This document shows positions 42,241 to 51,959 of a stretch of 64,000 nt of DNA, piece by piece; the first letter of the stretch is position 1, and each line of letters opens with the position of its first letter. Source of the DNA: CAWBXL01 sp963837365 (GTDB lineage Bacteria > Acidobacteriota > Terriglobia > Terriglobales > Acidobacteriaceae); NCBI GenBank assembly GCA_963837365.1, contig CAWIMW010000001.1:186001-250000 (forward strand), in the 5' to 3' direction. The position numbers were made by a program, and so were the translations under genes. Below the pieces are notes generated by a model. The model did not search any database. It was not told the origin of the DNA and saw only the letters and a program-made list of their open reading frames with translations.

Positions 42241-43221
42241 TTATCGCTTGAATACGATTTTACGGAATTTCGCCACGTTGCGATTGTGTTCTTCCAGGCT
42301 GTGGGCAAAATTGTGGTGCCCGTTCCCGTTGCTTACGAAGTAGAAATAGTCACTGGTCGCGGGGTGTAAAGCTGCTTCCAACGAAGTCTTTCCCGGATTT
42401 GCAATTGGTCCAGGCGGAAGTCCAGGGTGCCGATAGGTGTTGTAAGGAGAATTTGTCTGCATGTCCTGATGGTGCAAAGCTCCGCTATACGTACCCAGAA
42501 GCAATTCGCCATAAATCACACTGGGATCTGCCTGCAATGCGATGTTCTTCGATAACCGGTTGTAGTAAACACTGGCCACCAGCGGACGCTCTTCCGGCGC
42601 CGAAGTTTCCTTCTCGATGATAGAAGCCATGGTCACTGTCGGCTGCACATTGGTGGTCAAGCCGATCTGTGTCGCCACCTGCCGGAATTGCTTCACCATT
42701 GCCGCCGCCATGTCATGCATGCTTTCGGTGCGCGTGAATTCGTAGGTGTTGGGGAAAAGGAAGCCTTCGAGGCTTTTCGCTTCGGGGGCCAAATCGGAAA
42801 TCAACTTAGTGTCTGACTTTGCGACTTCCAGAAATTGCTGGCTGGATCCCAGGCCGGAATCTTCAATCGCTTGCGCAATGTCAAACATGTTGAAACCTTC
42901 GGGAATGACCACAGTGTGTACGTAGATATCTCCGCGCGCCAAACGGTCATGGATGCCGCGAGAATCTGCGGTCTTGTCGAAGAGATACTCGCCAGCCTTT
43001 AGCGAGCGCTGGCGATGAAAGTAGTGCCATAACAGAAACGCATCCGAGCTACGGATGATGCCCGCAGCTTTGAGCTCGCGGGCGATGCGGCGAGTGGTGA
43101 ATCCCGGACGCAACATGACAAACGTCTGCGTGGCTGGCGTAACCGGAGTGAGCAGCGCCCATGCCAGCCATCCGCCTGCGCCCAGAACCACGACCAACAG
43201 AAGTGTGAGGAAAGTCCGCAA
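42241..43221 (-). CDS. mltG: Endolytic murein transglycosylase MltG
   Basis: 326 residues. Single N-terminal membrane helix (4-24), a LysM-like segment (FVMLRPGFTTRRIARELKAAGI) and the YceG domain with EGFLFPNTYEFTRT, VTMASIIEKETSAPEERPLVASVYYNRL, where the Glu of IIEKET is catalytic, then LQADPSVIYG and SPYNTYRHPGLPPGPIANPG. It cleaves nascent glycan strands at the membrane. Next upstream gene ruvX is separated by repeats; mltG-ruvX neighbourhood is common. Confidence 0.95.
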   Translation of the reverse strand: MRTFLTLLLVVVLGAGGWLAWALLTPVTPATQTFVMLRPGFTTRRIARELKAAGIIRSSDAFLLWHYFHRQRSLKAGEYLFDKTADSRGIHDRLARGDIYVHTVVIPEGFNMFDIAQAIEDSGLGSSQQFLEVAKSDTKLISDLAPEAKSLEGFLFPNTYEFTRTESMHDMAAAMVKQFRQVATQIGLTTNVQPTVTMASIIEKETSAPEERPLVASVYYNRLSKNIALQADPSVIYGELLLGTYSGALHHQDMQTNSPYNTYRHPGLPPGPIANPGKTSLEAALHPATSDYFYFVSNGNGHHNFAHSLEEHNRNVAKFRKIVFKR

Positions 43222-43357
43222 CCTAAATAGTTTAGATGATTTCTACGGGCCAACAGACTGCCAATGGTGGCTGGTCATTGGTACTTCAGTCGTTGGTCGT
43301 TGGTGGCTGGCGATCAGCCTTGGCACCGTCTGTGTAAGGAACAAGGGCCAATGACAA

Positions 43358-43427
43358 ACGACCACAGACTAACGACCACAGACTAACGACCACAGACTAA
43401 CGACCACAGACTAACGACCACAGACTA
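43358..43427. repeat. Five perfect tandem copies of a 14-bp unit, ending in the ruvX stop codon
   Basis: ACGACCACAGACTA repeated five times without a mismatch. The last CTA (43425-43427) is the ruvX stop codon on the minus strand. Diverged versions precede it from 43253 (GTCATTGGTACTTCAGTCGT, GGTCGTTGGTGGCTGG). Confidence 0.95.
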
Positions 43428-43880
43428 ACGACTGTCCTTTGCAGCCATCCAGTTTTGCAGAATCAGTACCGCGGCCAGCCTATCCACGACTTCCCCACGC
43501 CGCTTAATGGACATCTCAGAGTCGCGCAGCACGCGATTTGCCTCCGCCGAGGTCAACCGTTCATCCCAAAGATGCACCGGCAATCCGGACGCTTTACGCA
43601 AATCGGCGGCAAACTGCCGCATTTTCTCCGACTGGGTCCCCTCTAGGCCACTCATACGCAGCGGCAGTCCAACCACAATTTCTGCAACTTCGTACTGGCG
43701 CACGACTTCATTCAATCGCCCGAAATCAGTCCGTTTGTTCTTCCGGCGAAGGGTTTGTAACCCTTGCGCGGTGATCCCCAGAGGATCAGAAACAGCCATG
43801 CCGATGGTCTTCGAGCCGACATCCAAGCCCAGAATCCGTGGGCGCAATTTGGTTGGAGTGCCAGCCTGATCGTAGGACAC
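43425..43880 (-). CDS. ruvX: Putative pre-16S rRNA nuclease / Holliday junction resolvase YqgF
   Basis: 151 residues. RILGLDVGSKTIGMAVSDPLG holds the first catalytic Asp; EIVVGLPLRMSGLEGTQSEK and the final VHLWDERLTSAEANRVL, with DRLAAVLILQNWM, complete the RNase-H-like fold. In E. coli it processes the 5' end of 16S rRNA. Divergent from the AI-2E permease gene with a 53-bp gap. The stop codon lies in the tandem repeat. Confidence 0.93.
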   Translation of the reverse strand: MSYDQAGTPTKLRPRILGLDVGSKTIGMAVSDPLGITAQGLQTLRRKNKRTDFGRLNEVVRQYEVAEIVVGLPLRMSGLEGTQSEKMRQFAADLRKASGLPVHLWDERLTSAEANRVLRDSEMSIKRRGEVVDRLAAVLILQNWMAAKDSR

Positions 43881-43933
43881 ATTGGAGATTATATGTCTCC
43901 GCCCGAAGGGCGGGTTACACTACTGCATCACCC

Positions 43934-45007
43934 ATGGCTGAACACGATCCAATTCAGGCTGACGTTTCCTTCCCATCGGCTTCTGCGGCAGGGAACCGTC
44001 CCCGCTACTGGGCGCTGAATGTGATTGGCATTGCTGTGATTTTAGGAATTTGCTACTACGCGGAACTGGTTCTGGTGGTAATCCTGGTCTCGATTCTTCT
44101 GGCATTTGTGCTGGCGCCGGTTGTGGACCTGATCACTCGCATACGCTGTCCTCGGGCCCTTGCGTCGGGGATTGCGGTTCTGCTTTTGCTGGCAGTGCTG
44201 GGGGGCGTCGTCAATTTTTCCTACAACCAGGCAGTCAACCTGGCTGCTGATTTGCCCAGATACACCAGCAGACTCCGCGAAGAGTTCCAGCTGTTCCGCA
44301 AAAAGGCGGAAAGCCTGGAAGTCCTCAACCCGCAGCATGAAAGAGGCGTTCTGAACGTACGCCCGGCAACCGATTGGGGGAGCCTGCTGACCCAGGGCTT
44401 CGGTTCGATGACCCAGGTCCTGTTGGCCGGTTCATTTGTGCCCTTTCTGGTTTATTTCATGCTGAGTTGGCATCACCACGTGCGCTCCGCCACGGTGATG
44501 CTGTTTCGCATGCAGCACCGGCATACGGCCTACGTGGCCCTGGGCCTGATTTCCGCCATGATTCGCAGCTTCATGGTGGGGAACCTGCTCATAGGGCTTT
44601 TTCTCGGAGCGGTCAGTACGCTGATTTTCTGGCTCTTGCACGTTCCCTTTTTCTATCTGGTGGGGTTCCTCAGTGGATTTCTGAGTCTGGTTCCCTACCT
44701 GGGAGTGGTCCTGGCAATTGCCCCGCCGTTATTTGTTGGGCTTGAACATCTAAGTTCTCAAGACATCATCGTCATCACGATTGCGGTTGTGGCTTTGCAT
44801 TTGGTGGCGCTTAACATTCTCTATCCTAAATTTCTGGGAAACCGCATGCGGCTCAACCCGCTGGCCGTAACCATGGCTCTGCTGCTTTGGGCGTGGCTAT
44901 GGGGCGCAATCGGCCTGGTGCTGGCTGTTCCTATCACCGCGGCCATGAAGATAATCTTTGACCACATTGAGTCACTGAAACCGTATGGGGCTTGGTTGGC
45001 AGAGTAG
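43934..45007 (+). CDS. AI-2E-family (PerM/YdiK) membrane permease
   Basis: 357 residues from the ATG at 43934; the open frame begins at 43838 but that part overlaps the ruvX promoter and is not family-like. About eight membrane segments, with an amphipathic region (LPRYTSRLREEFQLFRKKAE) after the third, and the C-terminal SLVPYLGVVLAIAPP, VALNILYPKFLGNRMRLNPLAVTMALLLW and GAIGLVLAVPITAAMKII typical of the family. Members export AI-2, small acids or Na+; the substrate is unknown here. Confidence 0.87.
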   Translation: MAEHDPIQADVSFPSASAAGNRPRYWALNVIGIAVILGICYYAELVLVVILVSILLAFVLAPVVDLITRIRCPRALASGIAVLLLLAVLGGVVNFSYNQAVNLAADLPRYTSRLREEFQLFRKKAESLEVLNPQHERGVLNVRPATDWGSLLTQGFGSMTQVLLAGSFVPFLVYFMLSWHHHVRSATVMLFRMQHRHTAYVALGLISAMIRSFMVGNLLIGLFLGAVSTLIFWLLHVPFFYLVGFLSGFLSLVPYLGVVLAIAPPLFVGLEHLSSQDIIVITIAVVALHLVALNILYPKFLGNRMRLNPLAVTMALLLWAWLWGAIGLVLAVPITAAMKIIFDHIESLKPYGAWLAE

Positions 45008-45022
45008 TAGAGGAAGGGAAGT

Positions 45023-45559
45023 CTAAGCTTCGAATTCCGAAGCTTCAGGGAATCTTAAGTTGGATTTTGCCAGGGCTTTAGAGAGCAGATCTTCAACATG
45101 GCCGTCTTCGCAATTCTTAGCCATAGCCATTTCACTTACTAACAGGTAACGGGCGCGTTCCAGCATCTTCTTCTCACGAAATGAAAGCGGTTTGGCCTGG
45201 TTTACCTGTAGCAGGCCTTTGAGAACAGCCGCTACTTCCAACAGCGATCCGGTACGCATCCGGTCGGAATTTTCCTTAAAGCGGTCTTTCCAGTCGGAGT
45301 TGTTGTTGCACTCGCCATCTGTAAGAAAATCAAGGATTTTCTGGATTTCGCCATTCTTGACGACGCGCCGCAACCCCACCGTGCCAACATTATGGAACGG
45401 AATCATGACCTTGAGGCTACTGGATTGGATTTTCAGGAGGTAAAACTGCTCGACGTTCGCCCCAATGGTGCGGCTGCTGATCTGCTCGATGACGCCTACC
45501 CCATGGTTTGGGTAAACGACCTTGTCGCCTATGTGAAAATGACCGTTGCTACTGAGCAT
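45023..45559 (-). CDS. carD: CarD/CdnL-family transcription regulator
   Basis: 178 residues. The RNAP-interacting Tudor-like domain is FHIGDKVVYPNHGVGVIEQI, followed by YLLKIQSSSLKVMIPFHNV, and a helical C-terminal domain with LKGLLQVNQAKPLSFREKKMLERARYLLVSEMA. It binds RNA polymerase beta and stabilises open complexes at rRNA and other promoters. No adjacent carG-like gene, so the CdnL type is more likely than M. xanthus CarD. Confidence 0.93.
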   Translation of the reverse strand: MLSSNGHFHIGDKVVYPNHGVGVIEQISSRTIGANVEQFYLLKIQSSSLKVMIPFHNVGTVGLRRVVKNGEIQKILDFLTDGECNNNSDWKDRFKENSDRMRTGSLLEVAAVLKGLLQVNQAKPLSFREKKMLERARYLLVSEMAMAKNCEDGHVEDLLSKALAKSNLRFPEASEFEA

Positions 45560-45799
45560 ACTGGGCTCCAGGCGAACAAGGACTTGGCAATTCTATTCCA
45601 CCTTGGAACCAAAATCAACTGCGGGAATGGGGAGGTATTGCGCCCAGATCATGTGTGTGATTCATCGTTAAGTATTTATTTATCATTAGCATGCATAAGT
45701 GCGGTTGATCGGTTCCGAGTGGCAAGTCGACCTACAAAGTAGGTGGTTCGATGGCGGCCTTCCTACCAAAGCAACGCAGGCAGTTACACCGTTTGGGGG

Positions 45800-45805
45800 T
45801 ATAAT
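45800..45805 (+). promoter_or_regulatory. -10 box placing the greA transcript start at or near its ATG
   Basis: TATAAT lies 9 bases before the greA start codon at 45815. With a normal 6-7 base gap, transcription would begin within about 3 bases of the ATG, giving a leaderless message; no ribosome binding site is present. No good -35 was found. Confidence 0.55.
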
Positions 45806-45814
45806 TTCGCGAGC

Positions 45815-46303
45815 ATGACCGAGCAAATCAAAAGGAAGCTGCAAGACGAGATCAACGCGCTGGAGCACGAGCTGGTCCACGAACTGCCCCGGGAAATCAA
45901 AAAGGCGGCGGCACTCGGGGATCTCAGCGAAAACGCCGAGTATCACATGGCGAAACAGCGCCAGGAGTTCGTGAAAGCGCGAGTGCGCCAGCTCGGCAAG
46001 CGTTTGGCAGACCTGTCCCTGATCAATATGAGCAACATTCCCAAAGACCGGGTTGGTCTGGGGTCGACGGTGCGTGTTTATGACACCACCAAGAACGAGG
46101 AAATCGAATACAAACTCGTCACCAGCGAAGAATCGGATGTAGCGACTGGAAAAGTATCTACGACCTCGCCGATCGGCCGGTGCTTGCTGAACAAGAAGGT
46201 TGGAGATACGGCGCAAGTAGTCACGCCGGCAGGGAACCGCGAATTGGAAATTTTGACCCTCAGCACCATCCATGACGAAGCTGAAGCGGGGGCAAAGGCC
46301 TGA
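45815..46303 (+). CDS. greA: Transcription elongation factor GreA-type
   Basis: 162 residues from the ATG at 45815 (a longer frame to 45743 reads through the promoter). N-terminal coiled coil with KLQDEINALEHELVHELPREIKKAAALGDLSENAEYHMAKQRQEFVKAR, where the acidic GDLSENAEY tip enters the polymerase secondary channel. C-terminal FKBP-like part is GSTVRVYDTTKNEEIEYKLVTSEE ... SPIGRCLLNKKVGDTAQVVTPAG. It rescues backtracked RNA polymerase by stimulating RNA cleavage. Its TGA overlaps the next ATG. Confidence 0.93.
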   Translation: MTEQIKRKLQDEINALEHELVHELPREIKKAAALGDLSENAEYHMAKQRQEFVKARVRQLGKRLADLSLINMSNIPKDRVGLGSTVRVYDTTKNEEIEYKLVTSEESDVATGKVSTTSPIGRCLLNKKVGDTAQVVTPAGNRELEILTLSTIHDEAEAGAKA

Positions 46304-46947
46304 TGGCGAGGACCTGGACCAGCGTTTTCGGACGGGCCTGTGGGGTCCTTCTTGATGCCATCGTCCGCTGGCTCGCACTATCGCGGATCAATCCCAATGT
46401 CCTCACATTTTTGGGATTGGTTGTAAACACGGTCGCAGCGCTCTTGTTTGGCTTCGCCGATGCCGAGAACCAGGCACGTTTGTTTCGCTATGCCGGTCTG
46501 GTAATCATCGGTTCAGGTTTTTTTGATTTGGTCGACGGCCAGGTGGCCCGCGCTACCAACCGCGTCACCAAGTTCGGAGCATTTTTTGATTCTGTAATTG
46601 ACCGTTACAGTGATGCCTCGCAGTTCTTTGGCTTATTGATATTTTTCGCCCGGGGAGGCCGTTTCTATTACGTTTCCCTCGCCGCATACGTGATGATCAG
46701 CGCGATCATGGTGAGCTACAGTCGCGCCCGAGCCGAGTCACTGATCGGCACCTGCCGCGTAGGATTCATGGAGCGCCCGGAGCGGCTGGTTTTGGTCATC
46801 ATTGGGGCGCTGTTTAACGTAATGGCACCGGTTCTGTGGGTGATCGCTGTTCTTTCGACAATCACCGTAATCCACCGCATCCAATACACATGGAGCCGTA
46901 CGCGATTGCTGGAAACCAATGCGGCTGATGCGGGCAGAGCCGCTTAG
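46303..46947 (+). CDS. CDP-alcohol phosphatidyltransferase
   Basis: 214 residues, about six membrane helices. The family motif is complete: DGQVARATNRVTKFGAFFDS-VID, matching D-G-x2-A-R-x8-G-x3-D-x3-D. Preceded by RINPNVLTFLGL, typical of the family. It would transfer a phosphatidyl group from CDP-diacylglycerol to an alcohol such as glycerol phosphate, inositol phosphate or another acceptor; the acceptor cannot be told. Its start overlaps the greA stop (ATGA), so translation is coupled. Confidence 0.88.
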   Translation: MARTWTSVFGRACGVLLDAIVRWLALSRINPNVLTFLGLVVNTVAALLFGFADAENQARLFRYAGLVIIGSGFFDLVDGQVARATNRVTKFGAFFDSVIDRYSDASQFFGLLIFFARGGRFYYVSLAAYVMISAIMVSYSRARAESLIGTCRVGFMERPERLVLVIIGALFNVMAPVLWVIAVLSTITVIHRIQYTWSRTRLLETNAADAGRAA

Positions 46948-47019
46948 CGCCCCGCCCACAATCATGTGTTTTCGTAGTTGCTTGCGGATGCGAAATCCGG
47001 TTCCTCTCGCCTTTCTTGC

Positions 47020-47047
47020 TTGCTTTCCTCTACGCACCTGATATAAA
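47020..47047 (+). promoter_or_regulatory. Promoter of the TonB-dependent receptor gene
   Basis: TTGCTT (47020-47025), 16 bases, TATAAA (47042-47047). The transcript would carry about a 105-nt leader and AGGAG seven bases before the ATG at 47159. Confidence 0.6.
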
Positions 47048-47158
47048 ACCCTTCGGTCTCACTTGCACAGCCACATGCGTGCTTGCCTAAGCCCGCCCGA
47101 ATTCCCGTTCGTTACCTCTCTGCCCGCGCAGCCGCGAGCACCCCGATAGGAGCACCCT

Positions 47159-50100
47159 ATGTCAGCATCGAAACTAATCTCGCAGATATTGATCGCCCTG
47201 TGGGTAAGTGCAGTTTGCTTTGGACAAAGTGCCGCAACCGGCGACTTGCATGTCACGGTAAAGGATGCGAAAGCCAGCCTCATCACGAACGCCACCGTGA
47301 CCGCGCGTGATAGCGAGAAAGGCTTCGAGCGTTCCACCACGATCAATACCGATGGTCAGTACGACATTTTGGCGCTACCTCCTGGAACTTATACGGTGAC
47401 AGCGGAAGCCCAGGGCTTCGCGAAAGCCACCATCCAGAATGTGCGAATCACCGTCGGGCAGCTTGCGGACCTGCCGGTGGAGCTTGCGGTTGCCGGAGCA
47501 CAGGAGACGGTTTCTGTGAATGCGGAGGCCGCGCTGGTTGAGACCGAGCGCACTTCGTCTACCGACACCATCGAACAGCGCCGCATTGAAAACCTTCCCA
47601 TCAACGGCCGCAACTATATCAACTTTGCCCTGACCGATTCGCAAGTCATGCGGGACAACGCTCCCAACATCGGCGCAGCTCCCACCTCGGGTCTGAATAT
47701 GAGCGGGCAGCGCGGCCGCTCCAATCTGGTTAACGTGGACGGGGCCGATGCCACCGACAACTCAACCAATGGGGTCCGCTCCACAGTTTCGCAGGAGGCG
47801 GTGCAGGAATTCCAGATCCAGACAAACGGCTATGCCGCCGAATACGGGAGAGCATCTGGAGGCGTGGTCAATATTGTGACCAAAAGTGGTGCGAATGATT
47901 TTCACGGTAGTATTTTCGGTTTTCTACGCAACCGGAGCTTCCAGGCGACGAATCCTTTTAGCAATGTATCCGACCCCGCCTATACGCGGGTGGAAGCTGG
48001 GGCGACCGTGGGTGGTGCAATTAAGAAGGACAAAACGTTCTACTTCTTTTCCTACGAAGTTACTCGCCGCCATGAAACCGGGTTTTCCAGCATCGGCGCT
48101 CCCAATGGAAGTTTTGGGTTGGTGCCTTTTGATGCCTCGGCTATCTTCTCGCCATTGCCAGGTCCGTTCATGATCCAGGTCACGCCCGAGCAGGCGGCAT
48201 TTCTGCAAAGCGGGGCCCTGCCGCAATCGGCGATGCAGCAATACGCTTTCCTGGCGGGAGGCGCGTCCGGCATTGCCCTCAACGGCAGCTATCCGGCATC
48301 GTTCGGGACGCTCGCAGCAGTTGGCGCTATTCCCACTCCCTCCAACGGAAGCAGCCCACTGACTCAGTTTCCCAGCTCCTGTAACAGCGCGAACACAACC
48401 TGTAATGGTCTGCCGGCTTCGATGCTGAGACTGGCCCTAAACGCGCAGACCGGCAACTTCCCAGTTTTTGAGGGGACCAGTCTCTACTCGCTGCGCCTGG
48501 ACCACAACATCACCAACGCCAATCGCATTAATTTTCGGGTGAGCGTCAGTCCCAGTACAGTCACGGGAATCGAGGTCAACGGACAAAATCAGACCTTCGG
48601 GCAAAACGCCTTTTCGCGCACCTCACAACAGACCTACCGCGATGCGGCGGGCGTGTTCCAGGACACGTGGACGATCGGCAACAATAAGGTGAATGAATTT
48701 CGCTTCCAGTATGCGCGGCGAGGACTGCAATACTTCTATTCCAACTCACCCGGCGGCAGCGATATTGCCGTCAATATTCCCGGTTTTGCTTACATCGGCC
48801 GGGAACCGTATTCCTATATCGACCGCACAGAAAAGCGCTACCAGCTCACCGACAATTTTTCCTGGGCTTACGGGCGTCACAACATGAAGGCAGGCGTTGA
48901 CTTTAACCTTCTTCAGGTGGACGCCACCTTTACCGTGAACTACGGCGGCGTGTACGGATTCGGCAGCCTGGACGCGACTACGTTCGGCTTTCCCTCCGGC
49001 GTGCCGCAATTCTCTCCCGTGCAGGCATTTGGCTTGGGTATCCCCAGCACGCTGGTGCAGGGCATCGGAGACCCCAAGGACAGCTTTAACAACAAACCGC
49101 TGGGCCTTTTCTTGCAGGATGCGTGGCGGGTCCGGCCCAATCTCACGCTCAATCTGGGACTGCGGTATGACATCGAATATCCCCCGCAACTGGCCAAGCC
49201 GAATGATTTCGCGCAGGCCGCATATGATCAACTGGGACTGCAAAAGGGAATTGGCACCGACACCAACAACTTTCAGCCGCGTGTCGGTATTGCCTGGGAC
49301 CCACGGGGAGATGGCAAGAGCGTGGTGCGCGCCTCGTATGGGATCTTCTACGATCACCCGCTCCTCGGCCTGTATTTCCTGGGCGATGCTTCAGACGGTT
49401 CGAAGAGCGGGCAGTTGCTGTTTCCCGGAGGAAGCCCTTGTGCAGCCGGGCGTAGCGCCGGGTGCTGCCAGTTTGAACGCCACCAACGTTTTCCAGGGAA
49501 CTCTTGAACACGCCTCTTGTCTGCCGACAGTTCCTGGCATACTTGCCGAACCAGCAGCGGTTTGATCCTTTCAACGCCGGGCTGTTCGTCAATCAAACTT
49601 ATCTTCAGCCTTCGACTTTCTTCCCACTTGGCCTTCCAGCCATTCGGTTACCCGCAGGGCAAGGGATTTGTCTATGCTTACGCGCAACAAGCCAATCTGA
49701 CGTTTGAGCAGGATTTGGGACGGGGTTTTGCCCTCAGTCTGGCTTACAACTTCAACGGAGGCCGGCACCTCAACCGGCCCATCAACGCCAATACCACCCG
49801 CGGCGATTTGCTGTTAAAAACTGGCAGGCCGCGATTGCCGACGCGTCGTCTCGCCCTTAACTTCGCCCACAGACCAAACTTCCCCAGCAATCCTCTATTC
49901 GTAGTGGACTGCAAACCCGGCCGTTCGTCCCCCTGCGGAGTGAGTCCCACCGGACAGCCATACGTGCCCGCTTCACTGGCCAATTTCTTTCGGCCTTCGG
50001 GTCTAAATCCGGCGATTGCCGCTCGCGCTGCTCTCCAGCGGGGAGGCCGCGTGTGTCGGGTTGTGGCCCCGCAAATTCTCCAGGCGGCCGGCTTGAATGC

Positions 50101-50908
50101 CAGTTGCGACCCCACAACCCTAACCGGCTGTGTGCCTTTCAGTGACATGGATGCCAATTATTCCAACGGCAGTTCCGTCTATCACGGCTTCACCGCCAAT
50201 TTGCGCAAACGCTTCAGCAATCACTACGAGTTCCTGGCTTCCTATACCTGGTCGCATGCGATAGATGACTCGACCGACTTGCAATCTCCCCTCGCGCCGC
50301 AGGACAGCTATTTCCCCAGCGCGGAGCGCTCCACTTCGCTGTTCGACCAGCGCCATCGGTTGGTCTTCAGTGGTGTCTATCAAAGCGGCAAGCTTTCCGG
50401 CGATAGCTTTGCCAGTAAGTTTTTCAGCAACTGGACCTTTGCTCCAGTTGTGGAGGTGGCCTCCGGGCGGCCGTTCAACATCATCACCGGCAACCCGGAC
50501 AACTTCCAGTTCTCGCCCAGCACCGGCCGTCCGAATGTAGTGGCGTCCGGCACTCCGGCCAGCCCATGCGGGCCAACAGTAGCGTCGAAGTATTCACCCA
50601 CAGGATTTTTCCAGGAACCCTGCTACGCGATCTTCGCCGCGCCGGGGTCGACTCCTACATTGCAGGCCCTCGACGGTAATTTTGCCCGTAATGCAGGTGT
50701 CAAACCCTGGACCGTCTTCAGCGACCTGCGCGTGGCTCGCCGCATAGACTTAGGCGAGCGCATCCACATGGACTTGATCGCCGACATATTCAATCTGCCC
50801 AATAAGTTCAACGTGGCAGATGTAAACCAATTATTCAATGCTGCCGGACAGCCTACCTCGGCCTACGACCCGCGGCAGTTTCAGTTTGCGTTAAAGGTGG
50901 GGTGGTAA
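47159..50908 (+). pseudogene. TonB-dependent receptor with carboxypeptidase-regulatory-like domain (Oar-like), three frameshifts
   Basis: The first frame (47159-49507) gives a signal peptide, a CarboxypepD-reg-like domain (GDLHVTVKDAKASLITNATVTARD ... YDILALPPGTYTVTAEAQGF), a plug (NLPINGRNYINFALTDSQVM, GQRGRSNLVNVDGADATD, VQEFQIQTNGYAAEYGRASGG) and the start of the barrel. Barrel coding then shifts three times within 49430-49640: LVQPGVAPGAASLNATNVFQG in one frame, LVCRQFLAYLPNQQRFDPFNAGLFVNQTYLQP in the next, and back to the original frame from FGYPQGKGFVYAYAQQA to the stop at 50908 (about 1,249 residues if repaired). A GC-rich local consensus error would explain three close indels as well as decay would. 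Function: outer membrane uptake of large substrates such as glycans. Confidence 0.82.
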
Positions 50909-50911
50909 GGA

Positions 50912-50948
50912 TGTAGGGCGGACACTCCTGTCCGCCCTGCATACAGCT
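50912..50948. repeat. REP-like palindrome, copy 1 of the GGGCGGACACTCC family
   Basis: GTAGGGCGGACACTCCTGTCC, GCCCTGCATAC: stem GGGCGGACA/TGTCCGCCC with a CTCC loop. Other copies at 50985-51025, 51718-51755 and (inverted) 51820-51852. Confidence 0.8.
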
Positions 50949-50984
50949 GATTTGCATTCGAATCGGTGGACGGCAGTCGATCCG

Positions 50985-51025
50985 CCGAGGCAGCGCGGAC
51001 ACTCCTGCCCGCCCTACGCCTGCTA
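50985..51025. repeat. REP-like palindrome, copy 2
   Basis: GCGCGGACACTCCTGCCCGC with a slightly mismatched stem, ending CCCTACGCCTGC; the unit is 60 bp after copy 1 and 30 bp before the PPOX gene. Confidence 0.65.
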
Positions 51026-51055
51026 AACTTGGCGTTTGCCTGGAGCCTACCTGCC

Positions 51056-51718
51056 ATGCCTGAACCATCCGCCCCAACCGCCCGCACCCGTGTAATCCGT
51101 GAAGCCGAGCGCGGCGTCTACGACCGCGAGACCGCTTACAAGATTCTCGATGAAGGGTTCATTTGCCACGTCGGCTTCGTGGCTGATGGCCAGCCCTTTG
51201 TCATCCCCACGAGCTACGGACGCAAAGACGACAGCCTCTATATTCACGGCTCCGCCGCCAGCCGGATGTTGAGGAAACTGAATGAGGGATTACTGGTGTG
51301 CCTCACTGTCACATTGCTCGACGGCTTAGTGTTGGCGCGATCGGTTTTCAACCACTCCATGAACTACCGCTCGGTGGTGATTCTCGGCACGGCAAAGCTC
51401 GTAGATGATCCGCAAGAAAAACTTGAAGCCCTGCGGATTCTTTCTGAGCACATACTGCACGGGCGCTGGGATGATGCCCGCCAACCCAACGAAAAGGAAC
51501 TGAAGGCAACGTCAGTTCTAACATTGCCTATCGCGGAATTTTCTGCCAAGGTGCGAACTGGCCCGCCGACTGATGATGAAGAGGACTACACCTTTCCAAC
51601 CTGGGCAGGAGTAATTCCGCTAGAGATGGCAGTAGGCGCACCAATCAACGACCCTAGGCTCCCAGCCGAAAAAAGAATTCCCGCTTACGCCAGCTCGTAT
51701 TCCAGAAAAAGCAAATAA
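51056..51718 (+). CDS. Pyridoxamine 5'-phosphate oxidase-related FMN-binding protein (NimA-like)
   Basis: 220 residues from the ATG at 51056 (GGAG 10 bases upstream); an in-frame extension lies in repeat sequence. RTRVIREAERGVYDRETAYKILDEGFICHVGFVADGQPFVIPTSYGR is the split-barrel start of the NimA/PPOX-like COG3467 group; YIHGSAASRMLRKLNEGLLVCLTVTLLDGLVLARSVFNHSMNYRSVV contains the flavin-contacting SxNxRSV segment. Such proteins bind FMN; some reduce nitroimidazoles. Flanked on both sides by REP-like palindromes. Confidence 0.87.
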   Translation: MPEPSAPTARTRVIREAERGVYDRETAYKILDEGFICHVGFVADGQPFVIPTSYGRKDDSLYIHGSAASRMLRKLNEGLLVCLTVTLLDGLVLARSVFNHSMNYRSVVILGTAKLVDDPQEKLEALRILSEHILHGRWDDARQPNEKELKATSVLTLPIAEFSAKVRTGPPTDDEEDYTFPTWAGVIPLEMAVGAPINDPRLPAEKRIPAYASSYSRKSK

Positions 51719-51755
51719 TGTGGGCGGGCACTCCTGCCCGCCTGCATGCAGCTTC
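51718..51755. repeat. REP-like palindrome, copy 3, and inverted copy 4 at 51820-51852
   Basis: TGGGCGGGCACTCCTGCCCGC begins at the last base of the PPOX stop codon. The inverted partner reads GGCGGGCAGGAGTGCCCGCC at 51825-51844, so copies 3 and 4 could pair as one 135-bp hairpin. Confidence 0.75.
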
Positions 51756-51959
51756 ACGCCTTTCGCGGTCTAAACCTAACGTCTCAACCGCCGTTCTCCC
51801 CGGTACTCCCGCAACACGGCACGCAGGCGGGCAGGAGTGCCCGCCCTACACGTCAATTTAGCTTGCCTCAAATCAGCTTCCCGATTGGCCATTTCAGAAT
51901 CGGGAATCACTAAATGGCAATTGTATTAACCTCTTGCTGTTCTGTGAGAAGTGGGAGTA

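Noticed and set aside
43358..43427. CRISPR array
   Set aside because: Units are 14 bp, contiguous and without spacers; no cas gene is present.
49029..49565. Separate gene inside the TonB receptor
   Set aside because: Only its last 30 residues resemble the receptor; the rest is out-of-frame shadow, so it is part of the frameshifted gene.
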